From positions 1 through 38,787 of the forward strand of contig JBHHXI010000007.1 in NCBI GenBank assembly GCA_046756945.1: a stretch of 38,787 bases of DNA. The letters run 5' to 3'. The position numbers and the translations under genes are program-made. The stretch is from JACZQZ01 sp046756945 (GTDB lineage Bacteria; Pseudomonadota; Alphaproteobacteria; Rhodospirillales; 2-02-FULL-58-16). Below the pieces are notes generated by a model that was not told the origin of the DNA, did no database searches, and saw nothing but the letters and a program-made list of their open reading frames with translations. Each line of letters starts with the position of its first letter. The first letter of the stretch is position 1. Of this stretch, positions 27,765-35,503 are shown in pieces.

Positions 27765-28134
27765 ATTGGTCAACTGACCGTGAGGTCCCGCCGCGCCCGG
27801 GTGATTTGCCCTCGCCCGGATCCGGTGCCTTGGCCGGGAGGACCGGCGCGGACGGCCCGGCATCGGCCGGGGTTCGCGCGTCGCCCTTGTCGGCGCCGGC
27901 GGGCCGGCCGAAGCCGAAGGTCCAGCCGAGATCGTACCCGGACCGGGCGTCCTCTCTGTCGGCGCCGGAATTCCAGCCGGAATAGTCGCCCAGTTCCGCG
28001 TCCTCTTTGTCGATGTCATAGGTCCAGCTGTTCGCCTGGCCGGCGAACGCACAGGCGACCGGGGAGACGACGGCAAGGCCAAGGAACACGGCCAGGGCCG
28101 AAGGCACGATGGTGCTCTTGATCACAATGGTCAT
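27760..28134 (-). CDS. Secreted or periplasmic hypothetical protein, 124 aa
   Basis: A signal peptide (about 1-31, basic start MTIVIKS, hydrophobic core, ending ACAFA) is followed by a short conserved-looking mature region, NSWTYDIDKEDAELGDYSGW, with repeated acidic D-x-E/D-D-A units (DIDKEDAELG, GADREDARSG), then an alanine-proline-rich tail. The repeated acidic units could bind metal, but nothing proves it. No family is recognised. Shine-Dalgarno match is weak (GGAACGGA). Coding is supported by the clear signal peptide and its position in a minus-strand gene run. Confidence 0.55.
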   Translation of the reverse strand: MTIVIKSTIVPSALAVFLGLAVVSPVACAFAGQANSWTYDIDKEDAELGDYSGWNSGADREDARSGYDLGWTFGFGRPAGADKGDARTPADAGPSAPVLPAKAPDPGEGKSPGRGGTSRSVDQC

Positions 28135-28298
28135 TGGACGATCCGTTCCGTTCGGGGTCTGGCCACAACGCGTCACTGCCTGGGCGCAAGGCACGGGCCA
28201 TCCACCCCATAGTGTGTGTCACGCCCGCTGCGGTACTCGATCAACCGTTCCCGACCGACCGCGAAGCACGGTCGCGGGAAGCGGAAAGGCCCGAAACA

Positions 28299-28811
28299 TC
28301 AGGAGCCTCCGCCGCCGGGTGTCTCGTCGGCGCCCCGTCGCGGGTGCCCCGCCAGCCATGCTTTTGCCATCCGCCGGGCGCGTTCGAGCTCGTCCGGCGA
28401 AAGCATTCTTGCCATGCGCCCGCGGTCCCTCAGCGCATTGTCGCGGCTGACGCCGGGCGGATAGTGTCGAACCGCCACGGCAAACCACTTGTGGGCCCGG
28501 ACATAATCGGGGGCGACGCCGCGCCCGCCGGCGTACAGTTGCGCCAGGGTGTTCTGGGCGCTGACGACGCCCTGCTCGGCGGCTTGGCGATACCATTTCA
28601 CCGCCGACGCCATGTTCCGGGCGACACCCTGACCGGTGGCGTACATGTGTCCGAGCACCGCCTTGGCGGTGGCGTCGTCGTGCCCGGCGGCCTCGCGGAA
28701 TTCACGGAAAGCACTGGCGTAATCGCCGCGATCGTAGGCGGCGACACCGTCGGCAAAGCCGGCTTCCGCCGGGCACCCCAGGGCGAGGACCAGCGCCAGG
28801 GCGAAAACCAT
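28299..28811 (-). CDS. Short Sel1-repeat exported protein
   Basis: A 170-aa protein with a signal peptide (about 1-16, ending CPAEA) and three Sel1-like repeats: GVAAYDRGDYASAFREFREAA, AKAVLGHMYATGQGV and AQNTLAQLYAGGRGV, then the C-terminal segment RMARMLSPDELERARRMAKAW, which also closes the Sel1 protein at 9801-10652 in similar form. Likely a periplasmic binding scaffold. The ATG at 28811 begins the signal peptide; longer frames run through a repeat region and are not supported. Confidence 0.82.
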   Translation of the reverse strand: MVFALALVLALGCPAEAGFADGVAAYDRGDYASAFREFREAAGHDDATAKAVLGHMYATGQGVARNMASAVKWYRQAAEQGVVSAQNTLAQLYAGGRGVAPDYVRAHKWFAVAVRHYPPGVSRDNALRDRGRMARMLSPDELERARRMAKAWLAGHPRRGADETPGGGGS

Positions 28812-28840
28812 TCGTTTGGCGGCGTGATCCCGTCGGAAGC

Positions 28841-28896
28841 CTGGCGAGGAACGGCGCCTTGCGGGGACTAGTGGGGTTCCGAAAGCGCCGCTCCTC
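28841..28896. repeat. Hairpin repeat, copy 1
   Basis: A 56-bp unit nearly identical to 29178-29232. It has inverted arms at 28846-28857 and 28885-28896 (one mismatch) and shares the central GGGGACTAGTGGGG. Both copies are followed by a CGGCCCCGGG/CCGTCCCGG-type GC-rich tail. Confidence 0.65.
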
Positions 28897-29177
28897 TTCC
28901 CGGGGCCCCGGGTTTTCCCGTGGCCTCGGGACCCCGTCCCGGACCACGCTCGCATCCCATCGGGCAGCGGCATCGTGCTGGGCCATCCCGCCGGCGGCCG
29001 TGCGGATTTTGGGGCCGCGATATGGCCTTTCCATTTTTTTCCGGCGGTCGCCCACGTTCCCGGCCCGCGGAGTCGGGCGGCGGGGGCTTTCATCGTTTCC
29101 GCGCTGCCTGTGCTGCCTGTCAAGGACCCGTATTTCATCTCCATGCCTTTCCCTTGGACGGCCAAGGTCCGGGGGGG

Positions 29178-29232
29178 CTGGCGAGGAGCGGCGCCTTCTG
29201 GGGACTAGTGGGGGTCGAAAGCGCCGCTCCTC
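29178..29232. repeat. Hairpin repeat, copy 2
   Basis: Same unit as copy 1, with perfect 12-bp inverted arms GAGGAGCGGCGC (29183-29194) and GCGCCGCTCCTC (29221-29232) around a 26-nt centre. Likely a member of a dispersed intergenic repeat family. Confidence 0.65.
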
Positions 29233-29274
29233 CCGCCGCGGCCCCGGGACTCCGTCCCGGGGCCACAAGGGCAT

Positions 29275-29493
29275 CTAAAAATCGCCGGGTCGCGATCCCG
29301 CCTTTCCCGGCTTCCTGCGGAGCCGGCCGTTTGCCTGGCCGGCGTCGCCGCCGACCGGGGCGCCGGTCGCGCACATCTGGGCCAGGACGCCGCTCCAGTC
29401 GTTCCGGCGCGCGAAATCCATGGCCGCGTCGATGCCGAGTCCGGTGACCAGGGTTTCCGCCAGTCGGCGCTGGTAATTCAGATTGGTCTCCAT
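29275..29493 (-). CDS. Small protein cotranscribed with the CBS protein
   Basis: A 72-aa soluble protein. The first 45 residues look like a compact helical domain (METNLNYQRRLAETLVTG, then LGIDAAMDFARRNDWSGVL), followed by a glycine- and basic-rich tail. AAGGAG lies about 7 nt before the ATG, and the gene starts 10 nt after the CBS-protein stop, so the two form an operon behind CRP-type site C. Function unknown; no family recognised. Confidence 0.65.
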   Translation of the reverse strand: METNLNYQRRLAETLVTGLGIDAAMDFARRNDWSGVLAQMCATGAPVGGDAGQANGRLRRKPGKAGSRPGDF

Positions 29494-29503
29494 CTCCCGC
29501 TCC

Positions 29504-29974
29504 TTAAGGTCGGGCGTGATTCCCGGGCGACATGAGTCTGCTCTGGGTCGCCCTGTACACATCGCGCAGGACATTGGTCTCCAACTGAAGGTCGTGGAGC
29601 AGGCTCTTGACCACGTCGCCGATGCTGATGATGCCGCAGAGCATCCCGTCCCTGGCGACCGGGATGTGGCGCACCCGGCGGTGCGTCATGCGTGCCATGA
29701 CCTGTTCCAGGCTGTCGTCCGGAGAGCACATCGCGATGCCGCCGTGCATCAGGTCGCCAACAGCCAGGTGGAGCAGTCCGGCGCCGTGTTCGGCCAGCCC
29801 GCTGATGATGTCCCTCTCGAAGATCAGACCGACAACGTGCCTGCCGTCCTCGGTCACCACCAGGGCGCCGATGCCCTCGCGCTTGAACGTGCCGACCACC
29901 GTGGCGATCGTCGCGTCGGGCCGCGTGGTGACCACGTGGGTTCCCTTTGATCTCAAGATTGACTTGACTGTCAT
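29504..29974 (-). CDS. Tandem CBS-domain protein
   Basis: A 156-aa protein made of two CBS motifs forming one Bateman module. The first runs about 3-62 (MTVKSIL, TRPDATIATVVGTF, GIGALVVTEDGRHVVGLIFERDII), the second about 72-135 (VGDLMHGG, CSPDDSLEQVMARMTHRRVRHIPV, GIISIGDVVKSLL). Such stand-alone modules bind adenine nucleotides such as AMP or ATP and regulate partner proteins or report energy state. ATG at 29974 is preferred because GAGGGA is well spaced from it and too close to the upstream GTG. Confidence 0.9.
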   Translation of the reverse strand: MTVKSILRSKGTHVVTTRPDATIATVVGTFKREGIGALVVTEDGRHVVGLIFERDIISGLAEHGAGLLHLAVGDLMHGGIAMCSPDDSLEQVMARMTHRRVRHIPVARDGMLCGIISIGDVVKSLLHDLQLETNVLRDVYRATQSRLMSPGNHARP

Positions 29975-30048
29975 GGTGTGCACGTCCCTCGGCTCGATTT
30001 TGTTTTCATTCGTCGCCGGGAAGCGTGCGCCATGGACGGCGCGTCATG

Positions 30049-30077
30049 TGTGATGGGCGTCACACCGGCCGATCAAC
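30049..30077 (-). promoter_or_regulatory. CRP-type site C with GTTGATC element
   Basis: Perfect TGTGA, six bases, TCACA (30049-30064), extended to GTGTGA/TCACAC. On the minus strand GTTGATC (30071-30077) lies exactly 7 nt upstream, as at site B. The CBS-protein ATG is 75 nt downstream. The class III cyclase gene ends about 100 nt away. Confidence 0.6.
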
Positions 30078-30100
30078 AAAATGTGAAGGCTTCGTGAGCC

Positions 30101-30124
30101 GCGGCCCGGTCCGCCCCGGGCCGC
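30101..30124. terminator. GC-rich hairpin after the cyclase gene
   Basis: GCGGCCCGG and CCGGGCCGC make a perfect 9-bp stem with loop TCCGCC, 45 nt beyond the cyclase stop on the minus strand. There is no T-run, so any termination would be Rho-dependent or partial. Confidence 0.35.
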
Positions 30125-30169
30125 GAGGGGAAACGCCGCGCCGCGCTTCGCCGGCGGCGTCGCTCCTTT

Positions 30170-31543
30170 TTACCGGCCCGCCCCGGCCGCGCCCGATGCG
30201 GCCGGCACGGCGGGCGCCGGCACGTCGCGCATGGCGTAAACGGTTGTCGGCGTGGCGCGGCCGCGGACGGTCACCTCGCCGATGCGCTCGAAGGCGAATT
30301 CCCCGCCGGCCTCCCGCACCGCCCGTTCGGCGGCCAGGATGTAAGTGCCGTACTCCTTGTTGAGCTGTTCCAGGCGCGCCGCGATGTTGACCTCGTCGCC
30401 GTGCACCGTGAACAGGAGCCGCTCACGGGTGCCGACGGCGCCGGCGACGATCTCGCCGGTGTTGATGCCGCACCGGGTCAGCAATTCGATGTCGTTGCCG
30501 AATCTCCGGCCGGTCACCACCTGCTGAATCCCGATGGCGGTGCGCACGGCGTTGGCGGCATGATCGGTGTCGGGCTTGGCGATGTTGTAGCTGACCAGCA
30601 TGGCGTCGCCCTCGAACTGGATGATGACGCCGCCGTAGCGCTCGATCACGTCCGACACCGCCGCAAAGTACTCGTTCAGCATGCCCATCAGCTCGTCCGG
30701 TCCCAGGCGTTCCGAGATGGTCGAAAATCCTTCGATATCGGTGAACATGATCGTCGCCAGCTTGATCTCCCCGTCGCCGGGCTGGATGGCCTCGTCGGCG
30801 GCGGTGATGCGGTCGGCGATTTCCGGCGAAACGAAGCGCGACAGGTCATGGGCCGCCGTGCCCTCGACGATGGCCCGGATCAGCACCCGCCGCGCCCGGA
30901 TGAGGGCCACGGCGAGTACGAACGTCACCAGCAGGATCGACAGGATCTTGTCGATTTCGGCGCCCACCAGGACCCGGTTGGACGTCATGTAGAGCACATA
31001 GTCCCGGGTAATGGTGTCGCGCATGCTGGTCATGTCATACAGGGCGTACAAAAGCAGAATCAACCATCCGGCGGCGGCCGTCACGCCGGCCGCGACCACG
31101 TATTTCGGCTCGAAGCGAAGGGCCCTCAGCGAGATGAAGATAAAGACATAGAGCAGTGTCGGCGCCTTGAGATAGAAAGGCGCGGGCTGTTCGTACTGGA
31201 GATGAAAGCTCCAGATGAGGACCATCAACAGGCCCATGTCCATGACCACCGAGGCCATCAACAGCCACTGGGGCAGGGTGTGCCGGTAGGCGAACCACAG
31301 CCGTATCAGGGTGAACACGAGATACAGGCCCAGCGCCCACGGCACGGGCTGGAAGCCGGTTCCCGCCGAGGTCTTCGGCGCGATGGTGTAAAGCAGGATG
31401 AAGAAGGTGACCAGCAGCAGTTGAATCCAACCGATAAGGACTTCGGCCTTGCTCTGCTGATCGGCGAGGGTCCGGCGCACCCGCTCCGGCAGGTGGGGCG
31501 GCAGCTGCTCGCCCAGGATGAATTTCGATATGGATTTCCACAT
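30170..31543 (-). CDS. Six-helix membrane class III adenylate/guanylate cyclase
   Basis: A 457-aa cyclase that would make cAMP or cGMP. About six hydrophobic helices (36-54, 68-86, 94-112, 126-141, 147-168, 198-215) precede a linker (LSRFVSPEIADRI) and the cyclase domain (260-440). Metal-binding Asp269 (MFTDIEGFST) and Asp313 (FEGDAML) and the transition-state pair Asn386/Arg390 (VNIAAR) are present. The usual base-selecting Lys is Gln309 and the Asp position is Thr379, so base specificity is uncertain. The ATG at 31543 starts a typical basic N-terminus. Proximity to CRP-type sites favours cAMP. Confidence 0.88.
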   Translation of the reverse strand: MWKSISKFILGEQLPPHLPERVRRTLADQQSKAEVLIGWIQLLLVTFFILLYTIAPKTSAGTGFQPVPWALGLYLVFTLIRLWFAYRHTLPQWLLMASVVMDMGLLMVLIWSFHLQYEQPAPFYLKAPTLLYVFIFISLRALRFEPKYVVAAGVTAAAGWLILLLYALYDMTSMRDTITRDYVLYMTSNRVLVGAEIDKILSILLVTFVLAVALIRARRVLIRAIVEGTAAHDLSRFVSPEIADRITAADEAIQPGDGEIKLATIMFTDIEGFSTISERLGPDELMGMLNEYFAAVSDVIERYGGVIIQFEGDAMLVSYNIAKPDTDHAANAVRTAIGIQQVVTGRRFGNDIELLTRCGINTGEIVAGAVGTRERLLFTVHGDEVNIAARLEQLNKEYGTYILAAERAVREAGGEFAFERIGEVTVRGRATPTTVYAMRDVPAPAVPAASGAAGAGR

Positions 31544-31637
31544 TCTCGGGAGCCCCTCGACCGGCGGCCGGCTCATCATCCGCGAAGTATGTCCCGGCGC
31601 GCGCCGACGATCCATGCCGGGGCGATCACGGGCCTTC

Positions 31638-31665
31638 AAAAGGCTGTGAAAGCGGGCCTTTTTTT
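31638..31665 (+). terminator. Orphan terminator-like hairpin upstream of the cyclase
   Basis: AAAAGGC (31638-31644) and GCCTTTT (31656-31662) with three further T's on the plus strand. No plus-strand gene precedes it; the cyclase gene runs the other way, starting 95 nt away. The surrounding gap 31544-31827 holds no credible gene. It may lie in the cyclase 5' leader or end an unknown transcript. Confidence 0.4.
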
Positions 31666-31827
31666 CCGTGCCGGGGGCAGGGCCCGTCGGTAAATTCCGC
31701 TTCCCCCGGATTAAAAGTCAGTTATACACTTCGTGCAAGCGCCGCCCGGCCGGGCGATCCGGAAAGCATCGGTCCGCGGCACAAGGGAAAGGGGACGCGC
31801 CCGGGAAATCCGGCCGCGGATGCCGGA

Positions 31828-32346
31828 TTGCCTGCCACGACGTCCAGGACAAAGCGATCTTACTTCCACGGCGCCGGCGCCCTGTTCGCCGCGGCGCGGT
31901 CATGGCGGGCCGGGGTCGCCGTTTTTGCGGTGGTGTCGGCATTCGGGTGCGCGCTTCTGTCCTGGACGACGATGGCGACGGCGGCGGAATTGCGGGTCGA
32001 CGTCACGGGGTTGCGCTCCGGCGGCGGCGAGGTGCATATGGCGGTATACGCCACGCCGGCGGCCTTCCCGCGCAGCGACGCGATATTGGCCGAGGCCATC
32101 GTACGGGCCAAGGCGGCGGGCGTGCACTGGGTGTTTTCCGACCTGAAGCCCGGAACCTACGCCCTTGCCGTCTACCACGACGAGAACGAAAACCGTGAAT
32201 TCGACCGCGGCTTCCTGGGCATTCCCCTCGAGGGTTTCGGTTTCAGCAACGACTCCTTTATCGGTTTCGGGGCGCCGGACTTCGCCGACGCGGCGGTGAC
32301 GGTCCCCGGCAAGGGCACCCGCATCACCATCCACATGATCTACTGA
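31828..32346 (+). CDS. DUF2141 exported protein
   Basis: A 172-aa protein of the DUF2141 family. A long N-terminal region holds a signal helix (about 25-51, ending ATAA), followed by the beta-sandwich domain: ELRVDVTGLRSGGGEVHMAVYA, FSDLKPGTYALAVYHDENENREFDRGFLGIPLEGFGFSND and FGAPDFADAAVTV. Function is unknown for the family. The frame opens with TTG (31828) without a convincing Shine-Dalgarno; a start nearer the signal helix is possible. Convergent with ftsY, 20 nt apart. Confidence 0.82.
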   Translation: MPATTSRTKRSYFHGAGALFAAARSWRAGVAVFAVVSAFGCALLSWTTMATAAELRVDVTGLRSGGGEVHMAVYATPAAFPRSDAILAEAIVRAKAAGVHWVFSDLKPGTYALAVYHDENENREFDRGFLGIPLEGFGFSNDSFIGFGAPDFADAAVTVPGKGTRITIHMIY

Positions 32347-32366
32347 GCCGTCGGCGCTCCTTGGTA

Positions 32367-33311
32367 TTAGTCCTCCAGCCCCATCAGGTTGCGGGCGAAG
32401 GCGCGGGGCTCGAACGGGCGCAGGTCGTCCAGGGATTCGCCGACGCCGACGGCGTGCACGGGCAGCGCGAACCTCTCGGCCAGCGCCACGACGACGCCAC
32501 CCTTGGCCGATCCGTCCAGCTTGGTGATCACCAGTCCCGTGACGCCGACCATGTCGCGGAAGGTTTCCACCTGATTGTGGGCGTTCTGGCCGACGGTGGC
32601 GTCGAGGACCAGCAGGCAGTCGTGGGGCGCCGTCTGGTCCAGCTTCTTGAGCACGCGGACGATCTTCTGCAGCTCGGCCATCAGGTGCGCCTTGTTGTGC
32701 AGCCGTCCCGCGGTGTCGATGAGCAGGAGGTCGGCCTTATCGGCCTTCGCCTTCGCCAGCGCGTCATAGGCCAGCCCGGCGGCGTCGGCCCCGGGCCTGG
32801 CGGCGATCACCGGGCAATCGGCGCGCCCGCCCCATATCTGCAGCTGTTCGATGGCGGCGGCGCGGAACGTATCGCCGGCGGCCAGCACGACGCGGCGGCC
32901 CTGGTCGCGGAACGGCTTCGCCAGCTTGGCGATGGTCGTCGTCTTGCCGCTGCCGTTGACGCCGCAGACCAGCACGACGTGCGGTTTCAGGCGGGGATCG
33001 AGGACGAACGGCCTGGCCACCGGCTCCAGGATGGCGGCGATGTCGTCGGCCAGCGCGGCCCGCACCTCCTCCGGCTGAACGTCCTGGTCAAAGCGCGCCC
33101 CGGCCAGGGAGCGGCCCAGCCGTGCCGCCGTCGCCACGCCCAGGTCGCCGGCGATGAGCAGCTCCTCCAGCGCTTCCAGCGCCTGGGCATCGAGCTTGCG
33201 TTGGGTGAACAGGTCGGCGATGCCGCCGGCCAGCTTCGCCGAAGAGCGGCCGAGCCCGCGCCTGAGCCGGCCCAGCCAGCCGGCCCCGCCGCCCCCGTCG
33301 GCGCCGCTCAT
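32367..33311 (-). CDS. ftsY: Signal recognition particle receptor FtsY
   Basis: GTPase receptor that docks SRP-ribosome complexes at the membrane; partner of Ffh encoded at 37.0 kb. The 314-aa product has the NG domain only, with a short N-terminus rather than a long acidic A domain. G motifs: GVNGSGKTTTIAKLA, DTFRAAAIEQL, LLLIDTAGRLHNK, and ITKLDGSAKGG. The ATG at 33311 overlaps the mtaB stop as ATGA, so it is coupled to mtaB. A long upstream frame belongs to mtaB antisense readings and was discarded. Confidence 0.95.
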   Translation of the reverse strand: MSGADGGGGAGWLGRLRRGLGRSSAKLAGGIADLFTQRKLDAQALEALEELLIAGDLGVATAARLGRSLAGARFDQDVQPEEVRAALADDIAAILEPVARPFVLDPRLKPHVVLVCGVNGSGKTTTIAKLAKPFRDQGRRVVLAAGDTFRAAAIEQLQIWGGRADCPVIAARPGADAAGLAYDALAKAKADKADLLLIDTAGRLHNKAHLMAELQKIVRVLKKLDQTAPHDCLLVLDATVGQNAHNQVETFRDMVGVTGLVITKLDGSAKGGVVVALAERFALPVHAVGVGESLDDLRPFEPRAFARNLMGLED

Positions 33312-34606
33312 GCCGCCCGGGTTCCGACCAGGCGGCTCTCGACGACGTTCGCGATGCGGGCGCCGACCACCGCGCCCGCCGGGGCGTCGAAGCCCAGTTG
33401 CACCGGCGCGTAGTGCCGGCAGCGGCCGCTGCGCCCTTTTTCCACCAGCACCTCGGCGATGGTGCCGATCCGGCTCTCGAGGAAGCCGGCAAGGGCCTTC
33501 TCGCCGGCGGCGCGGAGCACGGCCGCGCGCTCCTTGCGGACCGTCGCCGGGACCTCGGGCATGCGCGCCGCCGGGGTGCCCGGACGGGGCGAATAGGGAA
33601 ATACATGGAGATACGTCAGCCCCATCTCCGCCACCGCGGCAAGGGTGTTGGCGAACATGGGCTCCGTTTCGGTGGGAAAGCCGGCGATCAGGTCGGCGCC
33701 GAACACCACGTCGGCGCGCGCCCGGCGCGCCCGGCGGCACGCCTCGATGGCGTCGGCCCGGGTGTGGCGCCGTTTCATGCGCTTGAGCACCACGTCGTCG
33801 CCGGCCTGCAGGCTGAGGTGCAGGTGCGGCATGAACCGCGGTTCCTCGGCGAGCAGGCGGAACAGGTCATCGTCCATGGCCGCCGGGTCCAGGGACGTCA
33901 GCCTGAGACGCCTGAGCGCGGGCACGCGCTCCAGCAGGTGGCGCACCATCCGCCCCAGGGACGGCCGGCCCGCCACGCCTGCCTGCGCGAAGCCGGAGCT
34001 TCGCTTCGGCGAAGGCAGGTCGGCGCCATAGGAGCAGACATCGACGCCGGTCAGGACGATCTCCGCGGTGCCGCCGTCCACCAGCCCCTGGACCTGCTCG
34101 ACGATGCGGGCCAGGGGCACGCTGCGGTTGGGGCCGCGGGCAAACGGGATGATGCAGAACGTGCACCGGTGATCGCAGCCCTGCTGCACCTGGACGAAAG
34201 CGCGCGTCCGGCCGGCGAAATCGGTGACCGGCGGGCCGGCCATGAAAGGCCCGGCGGTTTCTCTGAGCGCCATGATGTCGGACACCACCACGTCCTCGCC
34301 GTCGTCGGCGGTGAGAAGCGCGGCATCCAGCTTGTCCGCGTTGCCGACGACCCGGTCCACCTCCTCCATGGCGGCGAAGGCGCCGGGATCGAGCTGCGCC
34401 GCGCAGCCGGTGACGATGATCCGGACCCCGGGCCGCTCGCGCCGCAGCCGCCGGATGACCTGGCGGGCCTGGCGTTCGGCCTCGGCGGTCACGGCGCAGG
34501 TGTTGATAACCACCGTGTCCTCGATCCCGGCGGTGTTGGCGCGCATGATCGCCGATTCGAAGGTGTTGAGGCGGCAGCCGAGGGTGATGATCCGGGCTTG
34601 GGCCAT
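33308..34606 (-). CDS. mtaB: tRNA t6A37 methylthiotransferase MtaB
   Basis: Radical-SAM enzyme that converts N6-threonylcarbamoyladenosine 37 of tRNA to ms2t6A. The 432-aa product has the N-terminal cluster cysteines Cys11, Cys37 and Cys68, the radical-SAM motif CDHRCTFC (144-151), VLTGVDVCSYGADLP, RLTSLDP, HLHLSLQAGDD and FPTETE, with a partial TRAM end. Residues 199-212 are an extra 14-aa insert encoded by a 42-bp palindromic repeat, placed between ADLP and GRPSLG, which adjoin in typical homologues. Start 34606 lies 11 nt after the dapF stop; operon dapF-mtaB-ftsY. Confidence 0.93.
   Translation of the reverse strand: MAQARIITLGCRLNTFESAIMRANTAGIEDTVVINTCAVTAEAERQARQVIRRLRRERPGVRIIVTGCAAQLDPGAFAAMEEVDRVVGNADKLDAALLTADDGEDVVVSDIMALRETAGPFMAGPPVTDFAGRTRAFVQVQQGCDHRCTFCIIPFARGPNRSVPLARIVEQVQGLVDGGTAEIVLTGVDVCSYGADLPSPKRSSGFAQAGVAGRPSLGRMVRHLLERVPALRRLRLTSLDPAAMDDDLFRLLAEEPRFMPHLHLSLQAGDDVVLKRMKRRHTRADAIEACRRARRARADVVFGADLIAGFPTETEPMFANTLAAVAEMGLTYLHVFPYSPRPGTPAARMPEVPATVRKERAAVLRAAGEKALAGFLESRIGTIAEVLVEKGRSGRCRHYAPVQLGFDAPAGAVVGARIANVVESRLVGTRAA
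33978..34019. repeat. Palindromic element inserted in frame in mtaB
   Basis: A 42-bp imperfect palindrome: outer arms CCTGCC (33978-33983) and GGCAGG (34014-34019), inner arms around GCGAAG and CTTCGGCGAAG. Its length is exactly 14 codons and it keeps the mtaB frame open. The right arm of 19 nt is repeated identically at 783-801. It resembles in principle the protein-coding palindromic elements known in Rickettsia. Confidence 0.7.
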
Positions 34607-34617
34607 GGCGGTCGCGC

Positions 34618-35451
34618 CTACTCCAGCACCGAGTCGCCGAGCGTTCCGGTGAAACTGACCGCCACCGGGCCGGTCATCCGCACGTGGCCGTCGTCCAGCC
34701 ACTCGATGCCCAGGCGCCCGCCGTCCACCATCACGTCGGCGGCGCGCCCGGTGAGTCCGCGCCGGCTGGCCGCCACCAGGGTGGCGCAGGCGCCGCTGCC
34801 GCAGGCCAGCGTGATGCCGACGCCGCGTTCCCACACCCTGAGGCGGATCTCGCTCGCGGACAGGACCTGCGCCACCTCCACATTGGTCGACCGGGGGAAC
34901 ATCTCGTGGCGCTCGATTTGGGGGCCAAGGGAGTCCAGGGGCACGGCCTCCGCGTCGTCGACGAAAAATACGGCGTGCGGGTTGCCCATGCTCACCGCCA
35001 CCGGGTCGCTCAGCGGCCCCGCCGCGATGTCCAGGTGCAGGGTGTCGGCGGGGCCGGCCAGCGGGATGTCCCGCCAGTCGGTGGCGGCCAGGCCCATGTC
35101 GACGGCAATCAGCCCGTCCGCCTTCGCCGCGGCGTCCAGGACCCCGGCCGCGGTCTCGATGGCGGCGTGGGTGGAATTCTTCTCCTTCATGATCATCGCG
35201 GCGACGCACCGGGTGCCGTTGCCGCAGGCCGCGACCTCGCTGCCATCGGCGTTCAGGATGCGCATGAAGGCGTCGGCCAGGCCGTTGGCCGGCGGCTCGA
35301 TCACGATCACCTGATCGCAGCCGACGCCGGTGTGCCTGTCGGCGATGGCGCGCGCCTGGGGGGCGCCGATGCGCAAGGGGGCCCGGCGGGCGTCGAGGAC
35401 CACGAAGTCGTTGCCCAGCCCGTGCATCTTGGTGAACGGAACGGCCGTCAT
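34618..35451 (-). CDS. dapF: Diaminopimelate epimerase
   Basis: Converts LL- to meso-diaminopimelate for peptidoglycan and lysine. The 277-aa product has the family start FTKMHGLGNDFVVLD and both catalytic cysteines, Cys76 in AACGNGTRC and the second in LACGSGACA, plus the substrate-binding MGNPHAV and the PRSTNVE motif. The ATG at 35451 was chosen from the family N-terminus; the Shine-Dalgarno is weak. First of dapF-mtaB-ftsY. Confidence 0.95.
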   Translation of the reverse strand: MTAVPFTKMHGLGNDFVVLDARRAPLRIGAPQARAIADRHTGVGCDQVIVIEPPANGLADAFMRILNADGSEVAACGNGTRCVAAMIMKEKNSTHAAIETAAGVLDAAAKADGLIAVDMGLAATDWRDIPLAGPADTLHLDIAAGPLSDPVAVSMGNPHAVFFVDDAEAVPLDSLGPQIERHEMFPRSTNVEVAQVLSASEIRLRVWERGVGITLACGSGACATLVAASRRGLTGRAADVMVDGGRLGIEWLDDGHVRMTGPVAVSFTGTLGDSVLE

Positions 35452-35503
35452 AACGGGCCTAATATGGCGCGCAAACCAAAGAAGTCCATAGGTTTCGGCG
35501 GCT

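Larger units (their letters stand above)
28812..29274. other. Gene-free repeat-bearing interval
   Basis: Between the short Sel1 gene and the 72-aa gene there are 463 nt in which I see no credible coding region. The open frames across it translate the two hairpin repeats as basic low-complexity sequence. It holds repeat copies 1 and 2, about 337 bp apart, and several GC-rich inverted repeats. Confidence 0.6.

Noticed and set aside
28213..28222. TGTGTGTCAC as a further CRP-type site
   Set aside because: The two halves are not separated by six bases, so it does not fit the consensus; only the nearby GTTGATC is of note.
28702..29274. Minus-strand frame across the hairpin repeats
   Set aside because: The product merely translates the two repeats as arginine-proline-rich sequence; the real Sel1 start is at 28811.
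30401..31693. 430-codon plus-strand frame opposite the cyclase
   Set aside because: Antisense shadow; the cyclase frame carries all catalytic motifs and membrane helices.
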